DNA from: M30B80 sp965656935
GTDB taxonomy: Bacteria > Pseudomonadota > Alphaproteobacteria > Rhodobacterales > Rhodobacteraceae
DNA: 64,000 nt
Direction: 5' to 3'
Assembly (NCBI GenBank): GCA_965656935.1
Contig: CBFHMG010000001.1
Span: 372,001-436,000 of the forward strand
A program made the translations under genes and the position numbers. The notes beneath the pieces were generated by a model. It did not search any database and was not told the origin of the DNA. It saw nothing but the letters and a program-made list of their open reading frames with translations. Shown piece by piece: positions 9,384 to 18,582 of this stretch. The first letter of the stretch is position 1. Each line of letters begins with the position of its first letter.

Positions 9384-10667
9384 CTACTCCATACCTTTGC
9401 GAATACGCCGCACGATCAGCCAGACCAATAGCACAACAGGGATGACAGCCATGCCCGTGACCAGCGTCTTGGACAGGCCCGCCGCCTCGGCCATGGGCGC
9501 AAGGATATAAACCACAAGGTTGACCGCGTAATAGCTGATCGCCACGACCGAGAGGCCCTCAACCGTCTTTTGCAATCGCAATTGCAGGGCTGCGCGTTCA
9601 TCCATGCTTTCCAGCAATTGCTGGTTCTGGGCCGAGCGGTCCACATCAACCCGTGTTCTGAGCAGATCGCCCGCGCGAATGGCGCGTTCGGTCATTTGCT
9701 GCAACCGCCGCTCGGTGGATTTGATCGTTCGCATCGCGGGGTCAAAGCGGCGCATCATGAATTCGCCAAAGGTTTGCCGCCCCAGAAAACGCTGCTCGCG
9801 CAGCACTTCGATCCGCTGGTTTACCAAGGCCTCATAGGCGCCCGTTGCGCCAAACCGAAAGGCGGTTTCGGTCTGGATTTTTTCCAGCTCGGCCGCGATG
9901 GATAAAAGCTGGCTGAGGGTTTCATCAGGCTTGGACAGATCACCCGTCATATCGCTGACCAATTGCGTGAGATCCTCGTCAATCTCACCCATACGCCGCC
10001 CGATTTCGCGCGCGCGTGGCAAGCCCAACATGGACATGGCCTTATAGGTCTCGATCTCGCAAATGCGTTGGACAATGCGGCCCTTGCGGCGCTCGCCCGT
10101 ATCGCTATGGGTGAACAGCGCAAAGCGCATATGTCCTGCGCTATCAATCCTGAAATCACCTGCCAGTATCGCCGTGTCATCCAGCACATGGCTGACCGCA
10201 AGGCTTTCGGGCACAAACCATTCCGACAACATCTCTTCGATATCGGCGCTTTTTTTCGGTGCAGCCGTGATTTTAATATGGGCCGAGGTGATGCGCTGAC
10301 CGGGTGCGGCTTCCAGCCAGTCTTCAGGGAAAATATCCCAATTGGCGGGGTCAAAATCGCGCTGCGTCCCGTTTTCCATAAAGGCCGTGTAGGACACGAA
10401 CTCGGTATGCATTTCCCATTTCAGGCTGAATTTCCCCAAATTGCCGAAATAATGCGTGGCATCGGGTTGCGGATGCTGCGCTCCGAAGCGATCCAGCAAT
10501 TGCAGCAAATGCGCGCGGTCGAGATCACGGTCGCGCTGGGCGGCATCCTTTGGCTGTTTGAAGGCCACAAAAAGGGCCTGCCCCAGACCTTTGAGCGAAG
10601 GAAACGGGCGCGCGTGAAGCTCATTGGCCAGCGCATACCTTAACGGATGGTCTTCAATCGGCGGCAT
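9384..10667 (-). CDS. DUF3422 family membrane-anchored protein
   Basis: A 427-residue protein matching the DUF3422 pattern: an N-terminal DHPLRYALANELHARPFPSL segment, a long central alpha-helical part rich in Arg and Glu (about residues 200-360, coiled-coil-like), then two hydrophobic helices near the C-terminus ending in a basic IVRRIRKGME tail. It is probably an inner-membrane protein with a large cytoplasmic part. Function is unknown. It lies upstream of moaA on the same strand, and its own upstream region (10668-10837) is AT-rich with a TATATA stretch on the minus strand, a plausible promoter region. Confidence 0.8.
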   Translation of the reverse strand: MPPIEDHPLRYALANELHARPFPSLKGLGQALFVAFKQPKDAAQRDRDLDRAHLLQLLDRFGAQHPQPDATHYFGNLGKFSLKWEMHTEFVSYTAFMENGTQRDFDPANWDIFPEDWLEAAPGQRITSAHIKITAAPKKSADIEEMLSEWFVPESLAVSHVLDDTAILAGDFRIDSAGHMRFALFTHSDTGERRKGRIVQRICEIETYKAMSMLGLPRAREIGRRMGEIDEDLTQLVSDMTGDLSKPDETLSQLLSIAAELEKIQTETAFRFGATGAYEALVNQRIEVLREQRFLGRQTFGEFMMRRFDPAMRTIKSTERRLQQMTERAIRAGDLLRTRVDVDRSAQNQQLLESMDERAALQLRLQKTVEGLSVVAISYYAVNLVVYILAPMAEAAGLSKTLVTGMAVIPVVLLVWLIVRRIRKGME

Positions 10668-10837
10668 AATTTTGTTTTTCCAAATCTTTCCTGCCTCATG
10701 AGATACCCTGAAAATTCAGCAAGTAAACCAAAAATGCTATATAAAACCGTAACTTGGCGGCATGCATTGGCATGCTGATCGGGCTATAAAGCTGGGAAAC
10801 TGGCCATTCGGCGCCTTAAACAGGGCCCAGAACAGGG

Positions 10838-12028
10838 TCAGGTGACCGCCTGCCTTGCGTGAAATTCAGGGCGATCCCACAGACGGTTTTGCATGATATC
10901 ACCGATATGGCGGACGGCGGCATCAACCTCTGCATCCCCGATGAACAGGGGCGTGAAGCCAAAACGCATTGTATCTGGCGCGCGAAAATCACCAACAACC
11001 CCGCGCGCAATCAGCGCTTGCATCGCGGCATAGCCATGCTCGAACCGAAACGAGACCTGACTGCCGCGCAGGTCGGGATCACGGGGTGAGGCCAGCACAA
11101 GATCAGGACAGGCCGCTTCAACCCCTGCGATGAAACGTTCGGTCAATGCGATGGATGCGGCACGGATATCGGCCATCTCGACCCTATCCCAGATATCAAG
11201 CGCCGCTTCCAAAGCACGCATTTGCAAAATCGCGGGCGTTCCGATCCGCATCCGCGCAATGCCGCCCCCGGGGCGATAGTCTGGGTCAAAGGCGAAAGGC
11301 GCTTCATGGCCCAACCAGCCGTTCAAGACAGTATGAGCCGTGTCACTATGGCGGGGGGCTACATAGATGAAAGCTGGCGCACCTGGCCCGCCATTGAGAT
11401 ATTTATAACTGCACCCCACAGCGAAATCGGCACCAGCACCTGCCAGATCAACCTCGATGGCCCCTGCGGAATGCGCCAAATCCCAAATTGTGACGATGCC
11501 ACGCTCCTGCGCCAATCGTGTAAGCCGTGCCATGTCATGTTTGCGGCCCGTGCGGTAATCCACCTCCGTGAGCATCAAGACGGCCACATCGTCACTAAGC
11601 GCGCTCTCAACCTCTTCGGGTTCCACCACACGAAGCGCGTAATCCCCGCCCAAGCTCTGCAATAATCCTTGCGCCATATAGAGATCGGATGGAAAATTCC
11701 CCCGATCCGACAACACAATTCGGCGCGGCGTCATCGCCAAAGCTGCGCCCAAAGCCTGATAGACCCTGAGCGACAGCGTATCGCCCACAACAACCGATCC
11801 AGCCTCGGCGCCGATCAGGCGGGCAATGCGATCGCCGAGCTGTTGGGGCAAATCCATCCAACCCGCCTTGTTCCAACCCGTAATCAGCATTTCCCCCCAT
11901 TCAGCGTTCATTGACGCGCCCACCCGCTCGGTGGCGGCTTTGGGCAAGGGACCAAGCGAATTGCCATCAAGATAGATCATCCCATCAGGCAGATGGAACA
12001 TCTCGCGGGTGGCTGCAAAATCACTCAT
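10838..12028 (-). CDS. kynU: Kynureninase
   Basis: A 396-residue PLP enzyme that cleaves L-kynurenine to anthranilate and alanine in tryptophan degradation. Family features include the N-terminal GMIYLDGNSLGPLP, DLAHSAGAIEVDL, and the PLP lysine in CSYKYLNGGPGAPAF. MSDFAATREMF at 12028 is the likely start; a 56-residue upstream extension runs through a repeat element and is rejected. The SDR gene lies upstream on the same strand, 127 nt away. No kynA or kynB is in the window. Confidence 0.92.
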   Translation of the reverse strand: MSDFAATREMFHLPDGMIYLDGNSLGPLPKAATERVGASMNAEWGEMLITGWNKAGWMDLPQQLGDRIARLIGAEAGSVVVGDTLSLRVYQALGAALAMTPRRIVLSDRGNFPSDLYMAQGLLQSLGGDYALRVVEPEEVESALSDDVAVLMLTEVDYRTGRKHDMARLTRLAQERGIVTIWDLAHSAGAIEVDLAGAGADFAVGCSYKYLNGGPGAPAFIYVAPRHSDTAHTVLNGWLGHEAPFAFDPDYRPGGGIARMRIGTPAILQMRALEAALDIWDRVEMADIRAASIALTERFIAGVEAACPDLVLASPRDPDLRGSQVSFRFEHGYAAMQALIARGVVGDFRAPDTMRFGFTPLFIGDAEVDAAVRHIGDIMQNRLWDRPEFHARQAVT

Positions 12029-12037
12029 GATACTCTT

Positions 12038-12146
12038 TGCTTTCCAAATACTTTGGGGGCGCGGGGGCAAAGCCCCTGCTGGGTGCTCATTATCAAAACC
12101 CTGCGCATGTGTTGAGCGTGGATTTCGTATTTTTGGAAAGATGAAA
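12038..12146. repeat. Short intergenic repeat element with inverted ends
   Basis: Between the SDR and kynU genes lies CTTTCCAAATAC (12040-12051) and, inverted about 75 bp further on, GTATTTTTGGAAAG (12127-12140). The 24-bp sequence at 12123-12146, centred on that second arm, recurs exactly at 33003-33026. The interior is GC-rich (GGGGGCAAAGCCCCT). This resembles the small REP-like intergenic elements of Rhodobacterales genomes that often follow genes; I could see only one other copy of the end sequence here. Confidence 0.5.
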
Positions 12147-12155
12147 TCTGTTTCC

Positions 12156-12917
12156 TCAGGACACTTGCCCGCCCGCGATCTGGATAGTTTGACCATTCAC
12201 CGAGCGCGCGGCATCCGAGCAGAGCCAGAGCGCGCTGGCTGCAATCTCATCCACCTCAAGTAGGGTTCTATGCCGATTGCCTTTCGCCAGATAGGCGCGG
12301 GCGTCTTCATTCGAGATACCTTGCCGCTGCGAAATCTCTGCAGCGTTGCGGGTTACGATAGGGGTATTCACATAGCCGGGGCAGAGCGCATTGAAGGTCA
12401 TTTTGCGGCCCATATATTCCTCTGAGAGGCCGCGGATCAGGCCAATGACGGCATGTTTCGAGGCCGTATAGGCAACGGCACCTTTTAGCCCGCGCACGCC
12501 CGCGATGGAGCTGATGGCGATGACACGTCCCCAATCGTCGCGGGCCAAGCTTTCCATGCAGGCTTGTATCGTGAGGAAGCAACCGTCGAGATTGGTGGCC
12601 ATGATGCGCCGCCAATGGGTCATATCGATCTTGGACCATGCCATGGGCTCGGCCAGCCCTGCATTGGCCACGCAAATCGCGATGGGGCCGCGCGCCTCAC
12701 AGGCCGATTTGATGCCTGTGCGCAGATTGCTCTCATCTGTGACATCCATTGCAAGCGGGTGGAGGCGGGGATTGCCTTGGGCGATATCGCGTAAGCGAGC
12801 CTCGTCGCGGCCGGTGATGGTGACATTGGCCCCTTGCTCGGCGAGAGCTTCTGCGATGGCCAAGCCAATGCCCGTGCCGCCGCCTGTCACAAGCGCATGA
12901 CGCCCTTGATGCTCCAT
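12156..12917 (-). CDS. SDR family NAD(P)-dependent oxidoreductase
   Basis: A 253-residue classical short-chain dehydrogenase. It has the cofactor motif TGGGTGIG near the N-terminus, CVANAG, the catalytic serine in ISSIAG, and YTASK as the Tyr-Lys pair; the chain ends INGQTI-like with SVNGQTIQIAGGQVS. The start MEHQGRHALVTGG at 12917 fits the family; a longer frame to 13064 crosses the divergent promoter region and is rejected. It may be co-transcribed with kynU, but the repeat element lies between. The substrate cannot be told from sequence. Confidence 0.85.
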   Translation of the reverse strand: MEHQGRHALVTGGGTGIGLAIAEALAEQGANVTITGRDEARLRDIAQGNPRLHPLAMDVTDESNLRTGIKSACEARGPIAICVANAGLAEPMAWSKIDMTHWRRIMATNLDGCFLTIQACMESLARDDWGRVIAISSIAGVRGLKGAVAYTASKHAVIGLIRGLSEEYMGRKMTFNALCPGYVNTPIVTRNAAEISQRQGISNEDARAYLAKGNRHRTLLEVDEIAASALWLCSDAARSVNGQTIQIAGGQVS

Positions 12918-13144
12918 TCCGCTATCCTCCCTTGGTGCTTCCCAAACCCTAGCGGTCTGGAAAGGCGCGACAAGGGTGTATTTGCGTCTGCCAGAGTTCG
13001 GCTGTAGCAAGGCTGACGGATAGGAGGATTGCATAAGTTGCGCGGTATACCATTGTGCACGCAATAAATTGTCGCGAGCCGCGTTGTGAAGCGCGCTCGA
13101 GCTTGGTATGGGACATTCCGAGGGATAATAAAGAGGGATTTCGC

Positions 13145-14722
13145 GTGAAAATTGGCGCTCCTAGAGAGATTGAACCGGGCGAATCGCGGGTAGCGATGAC
13201 GCCTGAGAGTGCAGCTCAGCTGCAGAAACTGGGCTATGACTGCGTTGTCGAAACTGGCGCTGGTGTCGCGGCAGGTTTCTCGGATGCGGCCTATAAGGCG
13301 GCTGGTGTGCAGGTCGTGAAGACGGCAGCGGCGCTGTGGAAAGCGGTTGATGTGGTCGCCAAGGTGCGCCCGCCGCTGGAGGCAGAGATCAAGCGCTTCA
13401 AGGAAGGCCAGCTTCTGATCTCCTTCTTCTATCCTGGTCAGAATGAAGAGCTGATGGAGCTTGCCAAATCCAAGGGCGCGAATGTGATCGCGATGGATAT
13501 GGTGCCGCGTATCAGCCGCGCGCAGAAAATGGATGCGCTTTCCTCGATGGCCAATATCGCGGGCTACCGCGCGGTGATCGAAGCCGGCAATAATTTCGGC
13601 CGTTTCTTCACCGGACAGGTGACAGCAGCCGGTAAAGTGCCCCCCGCCAAGGTTTTGGTCGTGGGCGCTGGTGTTGCAGGGCTTGCTGCGATCGGAACGG
13701 CGACCAGCCTTGGCGCGATCACCTATGCCTTTGATGTACGTCCCGAAGTGGCCGAGCAGATTGAATCGATGGGGGCCGAGTTTGTCTTCCTTGATTTCGA
13801 AGACAGTCAGGACAGTGCAGCGACTGGTGGCTATGCGGCCCCTTCCAGCCCTGAATTCCGTGAAAAGCAGCTTGAGAAATTCCGCGAGCTTGCCCCCGAG
13901 ATCGACATTGTCATCACCACGGCCCTGATCCCCGGACGCGATGCGCCTGTGCTCTGGACCAAGGACATGGTCGAGATGATGAAGCCGGGCTCGGTGATTG
14001 TCGATTTGGCGGCCGAGCGTGGTGGCAATTGCGAGCTAACGCAAATGGATGAGCGGGTTGTCTCGGACAATGGTGTGGTCATCGTTGGCTATACCGATTT
14101 CCCGAGCCGCATGGCCGCGCAATCCTCGACGCTTTATTCCAACAATATCCGCCACATGATGACGGATTTGACCCCTGAGAAGGATGGTCAGGTCAATCAC
14201 AATATGGAGGATGATGTGATCCGCGGGGCGACTGCGGTCTTTGGCAGTGAAATCACCTTCCCGCCACCGCCACCCAAAGTGGCCGCGATTGCGGCAGCAC
14301 CCAAGAAGGAAAAAGCCAAAGAGCTGACGGCTGAAGAAAAGCGCGCGGCTGAAACTGAAGCCTTCAAGACCCAGACCCGCAATCAGGTTGGCCTTTTGGC
14401 TGTTGGTGCGGCTTTGGTGCTGGGTGTCGGCTTGATCCCCGGCATGCCTGCAAGCTTCATGCAGCACTTTATCGTCTTTGTGTTGTCGGTCTTTATCGGG
14501 TTTCAGGTCATCTGGAATGTGGCGCATTCGCTGCACACCCCTTTGATGGCTGTAACCAATGCGATCTCCTCGATCATTATCCTTGGTGCGCTGATCCAGA
14601 TCGGGTCCTCCAGCGCCTTGGTTACGATCCTTGCTGCACTTGGCATCTTCATGGCGGCCGTGAATATCTTCGGCGGCTTCCTTGTCACTCGGCGCATGCT
14701 CGCCATGTTCCAGAAATCGTAA
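13145..14722 (+). CDS. pntA: NAD(P) transhydrogenase subunit alpha
   Basis: A 525-residue fused alpha subunit of the proton-translocating transhydrogenase, which uses the proton gradient to pass hydride from NADH to NADP+. The N-terminal two thirds is the NAD(H)-binding domain I (KIGAPREIEPGESRVAMTP at the start, KVLVVGAGVAGLAAIGTA Rossmann loop). A Lys/Ala/Glu linker follows, then four hydrophobic helices (domain II) from about residue 415. GTG at 13145 is chosen because AGAGG lies about eight bases upstream and it matches the family N-terminus. In some alphaproteobacteria this polypeptide is split in two; here it is not. Confidence 0.94.
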   Translation: MKIGAPREIEPGESRVAMTPESAAQLQKLGYDCVVETGAGVAAGFSDAAYKAAGVQVVKTAAALWKAVDVVAKVRPPLEAEIKRFKEGQLLISFFYPGQNEELMELAKSKGANVIAMDMVPRISRAQKMDALSSMANIAGYRAVIEAGNNFGRFFTGQVTAAGKVPPAKVLVVGAGVAGLAAIGTATSLGAITYAFDVRPEVAEQIESMGAEFVFLDFEDSQDSAATGGYAAPSSPEFREKQLEKFRELAPEIDIVITTALIPGRDAPVLWTKDMVEMMKPGSVIVDLAAERGGNCELTQMDERVVSDNGVVIVGYTDFPSRMAAQSSTLYSNNIRHMMTDLTPEKDGQVNHNMEDDVIRGATAVFGSEITFPPPPPKVAAIAAAPKKEKAKELTAEEKRAAETEAFKTQTRNQVGLLAVGAALVLGVGLIPGMPASFMQHFIVFVLSVFIGFQVIWNVAHSLHTPLMAVTNAISSIIILGALIQIGSSSALVTILAALGIFMAAVNIFGGFLVTRRMLAMFQKS

Positions 14723-14735
14723 GGGGGCAGGCGAA

Positions 14736-16250
14736 ATGGAAAACGCATTCACCATCGCGGCCTATGTTGTTGCCGCAATCTTGTTCATCCTGTCACTGGG
14801 CGGGCTCTCGGGCCAAGAAAGTGCCAAGCGTGCAGTCTGGTATGGCATCGCTGGCATGGCGATCGCTGTCTTTGCCACAATCGTTGGACCGGGTTCGGGG
14901 CTTTGGCTTTTATCGCTGGTTCTGATCGCACTGGGCGCAGGCGTTGGTTATCAATTGGCCACTAAGGTCGAGATGACCCAGATGCCCGAGCTTGTGGCGA
15001 TCATGCATAGCCTTGTCGGTCTTGCGGCTGTCTTTGTGGGCTTCAACGCCCATATGCAGATTGAGCTGATCACATCGATCTTCAACGCGGCCGAGCTGGC
15101 CTTCCCTGTTGCGGGTCATGCCGCTGATCAGGCCGCACAACATGCTGGATTGATGGAAGGGCTTTCGGCCTTCGGGCAGCTCATTGCCAAGAAAAGCAGC
15201 GTCGAGATCGGCATTTTGCGGGTCGAGCTGGTGCTTGGTATCTGGATCGGTGCTGTGACCTTTACGGGCTCGGTCATTGCTTATGCCAAACTGGCGGGCA
15301 ACTCCTCGCTTCTGCCGTTCTCGATTGATACGGGCGCAAAGAAACTGCCTGGCGGTCATTTCCTGAATGCAGGCGCGGCTGCTCTGTCTGCCCTTTTGTT
15401 GGTGATCTATCTTGCCAATGGCGGCACTTGGGCGCTGATCCTGTTGGCTTTGGCAGGTCTGTTCATCGGCTACCACCTGATCATGGGGATCGGCGGGGCG
15501 GATATGCCTGTGGTTGTGTCCATGCTGAATTCCTATTCGGGATGGGCGGCGGCTGCGATCGGCTTCTCGCTTGGCAATGATCTGTTGATCGTTGTTGGTG
15601 CTTTGGTTGGCTCCTCGGGCGCGATCTTGTCCTATATCATGTGTAAGGCGATGAACCGTTCCTTTGTCAGCGTGATCTTGGGCGGCTTCGGCACCACGTC
15701 TGGCCCCGCGCAAGAGATTGAGGGCGAGCAGGTGGCCATTGATGTGGATGGCGTTGCCGCTGCTTTGAATGAGGCCGATAGCATCGTTATCATTCCGGGC
15801 TACGGCATGGCCGTCGCACAGGCGCAGCAATCGGTGTCGGAATTGACGCGCAAGCTGCGTGCGGCTGGCAAAAACGTCCGCTTTGCGATCCACCCTGTGG
15901 CGGGCCGTTTGCCTGGTCATATGAATGTTCTGCTGGCCGAGGCGAAAGTGCCTTATGACATCGTGCTGGAAATGGACGAGATCAATGATGATTTCCCATC
16001 GACGGATGTGGCCATTGTTATCGGCTCCAATGACATCGTGAACCCCGCCGCCCAAGAGGACCCGAATTCCCCCATCGCGGGCATGCCGGTTCTGGAATGC
16101 TGGAAGGCGAAGCAGGTCTTTGTATCCAAGCGTGGTCAGGGCACGGGGTATTCCGGCATCGAGAACCCGCTTTTCTACAAAGAGAATACGCGGATGTTCT
16201 ATGGCGATGCGAAAGCATCCATCGACAGCCTTCTGCCAAAGATCGATTAA
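14736..16250 (+). CDS. pntB: NAD(P) transhydrogenase subunit beta
   Basis: A 504-residue beta subunit. The N-terminal half holds multiple transmembrane helices (domain II); the C-terminal part, from about residue 330, is the NADP(H)-binding domain III with IVIIPGYGMAVAQAQ, FAIHPVAGRLPGHMNVLLAE, VIGSNDIVNPAA and SKRGQGTGYSGIENPLF. The start MENAFTIAAYV at 14736 has GGGGGC upstream and is 13 nt after the pntA stop. A strong terminator follows, so pntAB is a two-gene operon. Confidence 0.95.
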   Translation: MENAFTIAAYVVAAILFILSLGGLSGQESAKRAVWYGIAGMAIAVFATIVGPGSGLWLLSLVLIALGAGVGYQLATKVEMTQMPELVAIMHSLVGLAAVFVGFNAHMQIELITSIFNAAELAFPVAGHAADQAAQHAGLMEGLSAFGQLIAKKSSVEIGILRVELVLGIWIGAVTFTGSVIAYAKLAGNSSLLPFSIDTGAKKLPGGHFLNAGAAALSALLLVIYLANGGTWALILLALAGLFIGYHLIMGIGGADMPVVVSMLNSYSGWAAAAIGFSLGNDLLIVVGALVGSSGAILSYIMCKAMNRSFVSVILGGFGTTSGPAQEIEGEQVAIDVDGVAAALNEADSIVIIPGYGMAVAQAQQSVSELTRKLRAAGKNVRFAIHPVAGRLPGHMNVLLAEAKVPYDIVLEMDEINDDFPSTDVAIVIGSNDIVNPAAQEDPNSPIAGMPVLECWKAKQVFVSKRGQGTGYSGIENPLFYKENTRMFYGDAKASIDSLLPKID

Positions 16251-16277
16251 GACCTGCAAGCAGGACTATCGGAAACG

Positions 16278-16304
16278 GGGCGGCCTTGCGGGGCCGCCCT
16301 TTTT
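16278..16304 (+). terminator. Intrinsic terminator of pntAB
   Basis: An eight-base perfect stem GGGCGGCC/GGCCGCCC (16278-16285 and 16292-16299) with a short loop is followed at once by TTTTT (16300-16304), 28 nt after the pntB stop. Textbook rho-independent form. Confidence 0.9.
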
Positions 16305-16372
16305 GCTGTGAGGTGTCGGATGAGGGCGCGCGCGCGCGCATCTTTGGCGTCACTTGGTTTGGGATCGGCTGC

Positions 16373-17152
16373 ATGGTTTTGGAAGATATTGTGGATATGG
16401 AGCGTCACCCGATCACGCAGGCGGAGTTCGGGGCCACATGCGGTACAGCGCTGGATCGTGACGGGGTCTTGGTGCTGCAAGGCTTCATCCGCCCTGACGC
16501 GTTGGCCATCATGCGGGACGAGGCCGAGGCAGGCCAAGATCGGGCCTATTTCTGTGCGCAGGATCACTCGGTTTATCTCACACCTGATGACACAAGCTTT
16601 GCGCCCGACCATCCCGTCAATCGTAAGGTTGTCTCGTCCAAAGGCTGCATCTGCGATGATGTTCTGGATGCAACTTCGCCCTTGCGCGCGCTTTATGATG
16701 ACGCGGTTTTTCGGCAGTTTATTTGCCGCGCAACGGGCCAATCCGAGGTGCATCCTTATGCAGACCCGCTCTCATCGATCAATATCCATTATGCCAATCG
16801 CGGGCAGGAGCTTGGCTGGCATTTCGACAATTCCTCCTTCGCCACGACATTGCTTATCCAGAAGCCCGAAGCGGGAAGCCGTTTCGAGTATATCAAGGAT
16901 CTGCGGGATGCCGATGCGGGCGAGATGAATTATGAGGGCGTTGCGGCGTTGCTTGATGGCAAGGTTGCGCCGCAAGTCCTTCAAATGGAGCCGGGGGATT
17001 TGGTGTTGTTTCGGGGGCGCAATTCCATCCACCGTGTCTCGCCCAATGAAAGCGATACTACTCGGATTTTGGCGGTTCTGGCCTATAATTCCGAGGCTGG
17101 GGTGGAGCTGTCACCCAATGCGCGGATGACGTTTTACGGACGTTTGACGTAG
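16373..17152 (+). CDS. 2-oxoglutarate/Fe(II)-dependent oxygenase-like protein
   Basis: About 259 residues. The double-stranded beta-helix signature is visible: LGWHFDNSSFATTL supplies the HxD iron motif, NSIHRVSP the distal histidine, and TTRILAVLAYN the 2-oxoglutarate arginine. The overall pattern resembles the ArpA/HalD/BesD-like group, but because the aspartate of HxD is present (not glycine) hydroxylation is more likely than halogenation. The start is uncertain: ATG at 16373 or 16397, neither with a strong Shine-Dalgarno. Substrate unknown; free amino acids or small metabolites are typical for the group. Confidence 0.72.
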   Translation: MVLEDIVDMERHPITQAEFGATCGTALDRDGVLVLQGFIRPDALAIMRDEAEAGQDRAYFCAQDHSVYLTPDDTSFAPDHPVNRKVVSSKGCICDDVLDATSPLRALYDDAVFRQFICRATGQSEVHPYADPLSSINIHYANRGQELGWHFDNSSFATTLLIQKPEAGSRFEYIKDLRDADAGEMNYEGVAALLDGKVAPQVLQMEPGDLVLFRGRNSIHRVSPNESDTTRILAVLAYNSEAGVELSPNARMTFYGRLT

Positions 17153-17179
17153 CAGGCCCAAGCTGCCCTGCACCCGCTT

Positions 17180-17356
17180 TCACTTCGTCAGGATCAACTT
17201 GCCAGCCCGCGTGATGCGCAGGGTATAGGTCTTGTCATCCAGCGTGATCAGCGCGGTGCCGTCTTCGCCGGTCAGGGCGTGTGCCTCATGTATTGGCAGG
17301 CGGGAATGGGGGCGGGGTGTGCCTTCGGGATGAACGGTGGAGGACGGATATGACAT
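17180..17356 (-). CDS. hemP: Hemin uptake protein HemP
   Basis: A 58-residue protein not usually called because of its size. Translation from the ATG at 17356 gives a variable Pro/His-rich N-terminus, then DDKTYTLRITRAGKLILTK, which is the conserved HemP ending (Y-x-L-R-I-T-R-x-G-K-L-I-L-T-K). HemP proteins are small, linked to haem/iron uptake and usually iron-regulated; in some proteobacteria they activate haem-uptake genes. Here it stands alone between the 2OG oxygenase (convergent) and the histone-deacetylase-like gene (same strand), with its own predicted promoter. Confidence 0.85.
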   Translation of the reverse strand: MSYPSSTVHPEGTPRPHSRLPIHEAHALTGEDGTALITLDDKTYTLRITRAGKLILTK

Positions 17357-17396
17357 CTACACTAGGTCTCGTGTTGAATTGGCAGGAGTGGGCTCA

Positions 17397-17425
17397 ACTT
17401 TGCCGAATCTCGCTTTGAATGTCAA
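17397..17425 (-). promoter_or_regulatory. Predicted promoter of hemP
   Basis: On the minus strand TTGACA (17420-17425) is followed after exactly 17 bases by CAAAGT (17397-17402), about 40 nt upstream of the hemP ATG. The -35 is a perfect sigma-70 match; the -10 matches three of six. An A-rich run lies just upstream of the -35. I could not identify a clear Fur or Irr box. Confidence 0.45.
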
Positions 17426-17445
17426 TCCTGACTTTTTTTGTCGGA

Positions 17446-18582
17446 TTAAGATTTTTGCGCGGTGACACGGGCTTTCAGACTACCCACGCGCGCTCTGACC
17501 TCGTCGCGGATCGGCCCGTTGCGGGGTGCATCGCGTAAGGTGGTGAACCAATGCTCGGGCGGGGCTTTGCCTGCGCGCGATTTTTCCCAAACCAAATCGC
17601 GCAGCACGGCCTCGCCTTCAGGGGGGAGGCGCTCGGGGATGTCGAAGCCATTCATATTGGCCCAAATCCCCGTCCAGAGCCTGCCGACCGACCACGGGTT
17701 ATACCCGCCGCCACCAAGCACCAGCAGCCTTGGGCAGCCCAAGCCCATCAGGGCGCGCAAGACGGCCCAATGCGCGTTATTGGACATTGTTAGCCGCGAG
17801 AGAGGATCTTCCTCGACGGCATCGGCCCCGCATTGCAATACGATGGCATCAGGAGCAAATCCCGCGATGGCGGGCAGGATCAATTCATCCAGAACCATCG
17901 CCATTTCGCTGTCGTTGAACCCGCGCGGCACAGGCAGGTTCAGGCAATTGCCGCCGCCATCTTCCTCCAGCTTGCCCGTAAAGGGCCACCGCTTTTCTTC
18001 GTGGATTGAGATCAAAAGGCAATCGGGGTCACCCGCCAATCCATGCTCCACACCGTCGCAATGATGCGCGTCGATATCGAGATAGACGATCCGTGCTGCA
18101 CCCGCGCGGCGCAGTGACAGGATCGCAAGCACGGGATCATTGAGATAGCAAAACCCGTTGGCACGGTCGGGAAGCGCGTGATGCGTTCCACCGCCCGGAT
18201 GGTAGATCATCCCGCCTTGGGCCAGCAGCTCGCCTGCCAAAAGCGCGCCGCCAGCCCCTGTTGCGGGCCTGCGGAACATCTCGGGGAAGATCGGGTTTGA
18301 CACCGTTCCAAGCCCGTGAAGCCTTTGCGTCTCCTCGCTGGCCTGCTGTGTTGCCTCACAATCCTGCAAGGCGCGCAGATAGTCAGGGCTGTGCCAGATC
18401 GAAAGCGCCTTGGCTTTCGCGCGAGGGCTTATGCGGAACTGTTCGCGCGGCAACCACCCCATGGCGCGGGACAGGTCCATTACCGTGGACACACGCGGCA
18501 CCCGCAAAGGATGCCATGCCCCATAGCTGGAGCTGCGGTAAATCTCCGATCCGAGGAAAAGGGGTTTGGTCCGCGCAGTCAC
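17446..18582 (-). CDS. Histone deacetylase family protein (AcuC-like)
   Basis: A 378-residue zinc amidohydrolase of the arginase/deacetylase fold. The active-site set is complete: GGGTHHALPDRANGFCYLND (His pair), YLDIDAHHCDGVE (zinc Asp and His), CGADAVEEDPLSRL (zinc Asp) and GGGGYNP (tyrosine). Bacterial members deacetylate acetylated lysines (AcuC) or polyamines. The start is GTG at 18582, which overlaps the stop of the upstream peroxidase gene as GTGA, a four-base translational coupling; an upstream ATG frame would lie within that gene. Confidence 0.87.
   Translation of the reverse strand: MTARTKPLFLGSEIYRSSSYGAWHPLRVPRVSTVMDLSRAMGWLPREQFRISPRAKAKALSIWHSPDYLRALQDCEATQQASEETQRLHGLGTVSNPIFPEMFRRPATGAGGALLAGELLAQGGMIYHPGGGTHHALPDRANGFCYLNDPVLAILSLRRAGAARIVYLDIDAHHCDGVEHGLAGDPDCLLISIHEEKRWPFTGKLEEDGGGNCLNLPVPRGFNDSEMAMVLDELILPAIAGFAPDAIVLQCGADAVEEDPLSRLTMSNNAHWAVLRALMGLGCPRLLVLGGGGYNPWSVGRLWTGIWANMNGFDIPERLPPEGEAVLRDLVWEKSRAGKAPPEHWFTTLRDAPRNGPIRDEVRARVGSLKARVTAQKS

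Noticed and set aside
10668..10837. GCATGC repeats near 10760 as an operator
   Set aside because: Two short GCATGC copies only; too common in such sequence to support.
14261..14360. A split between PntA domain I and domain II as separate genes
   Set aside because: The reading frame is continuous from 13145 to 14722 with a Lys/Glu linker and no start with a ribosome site in between.
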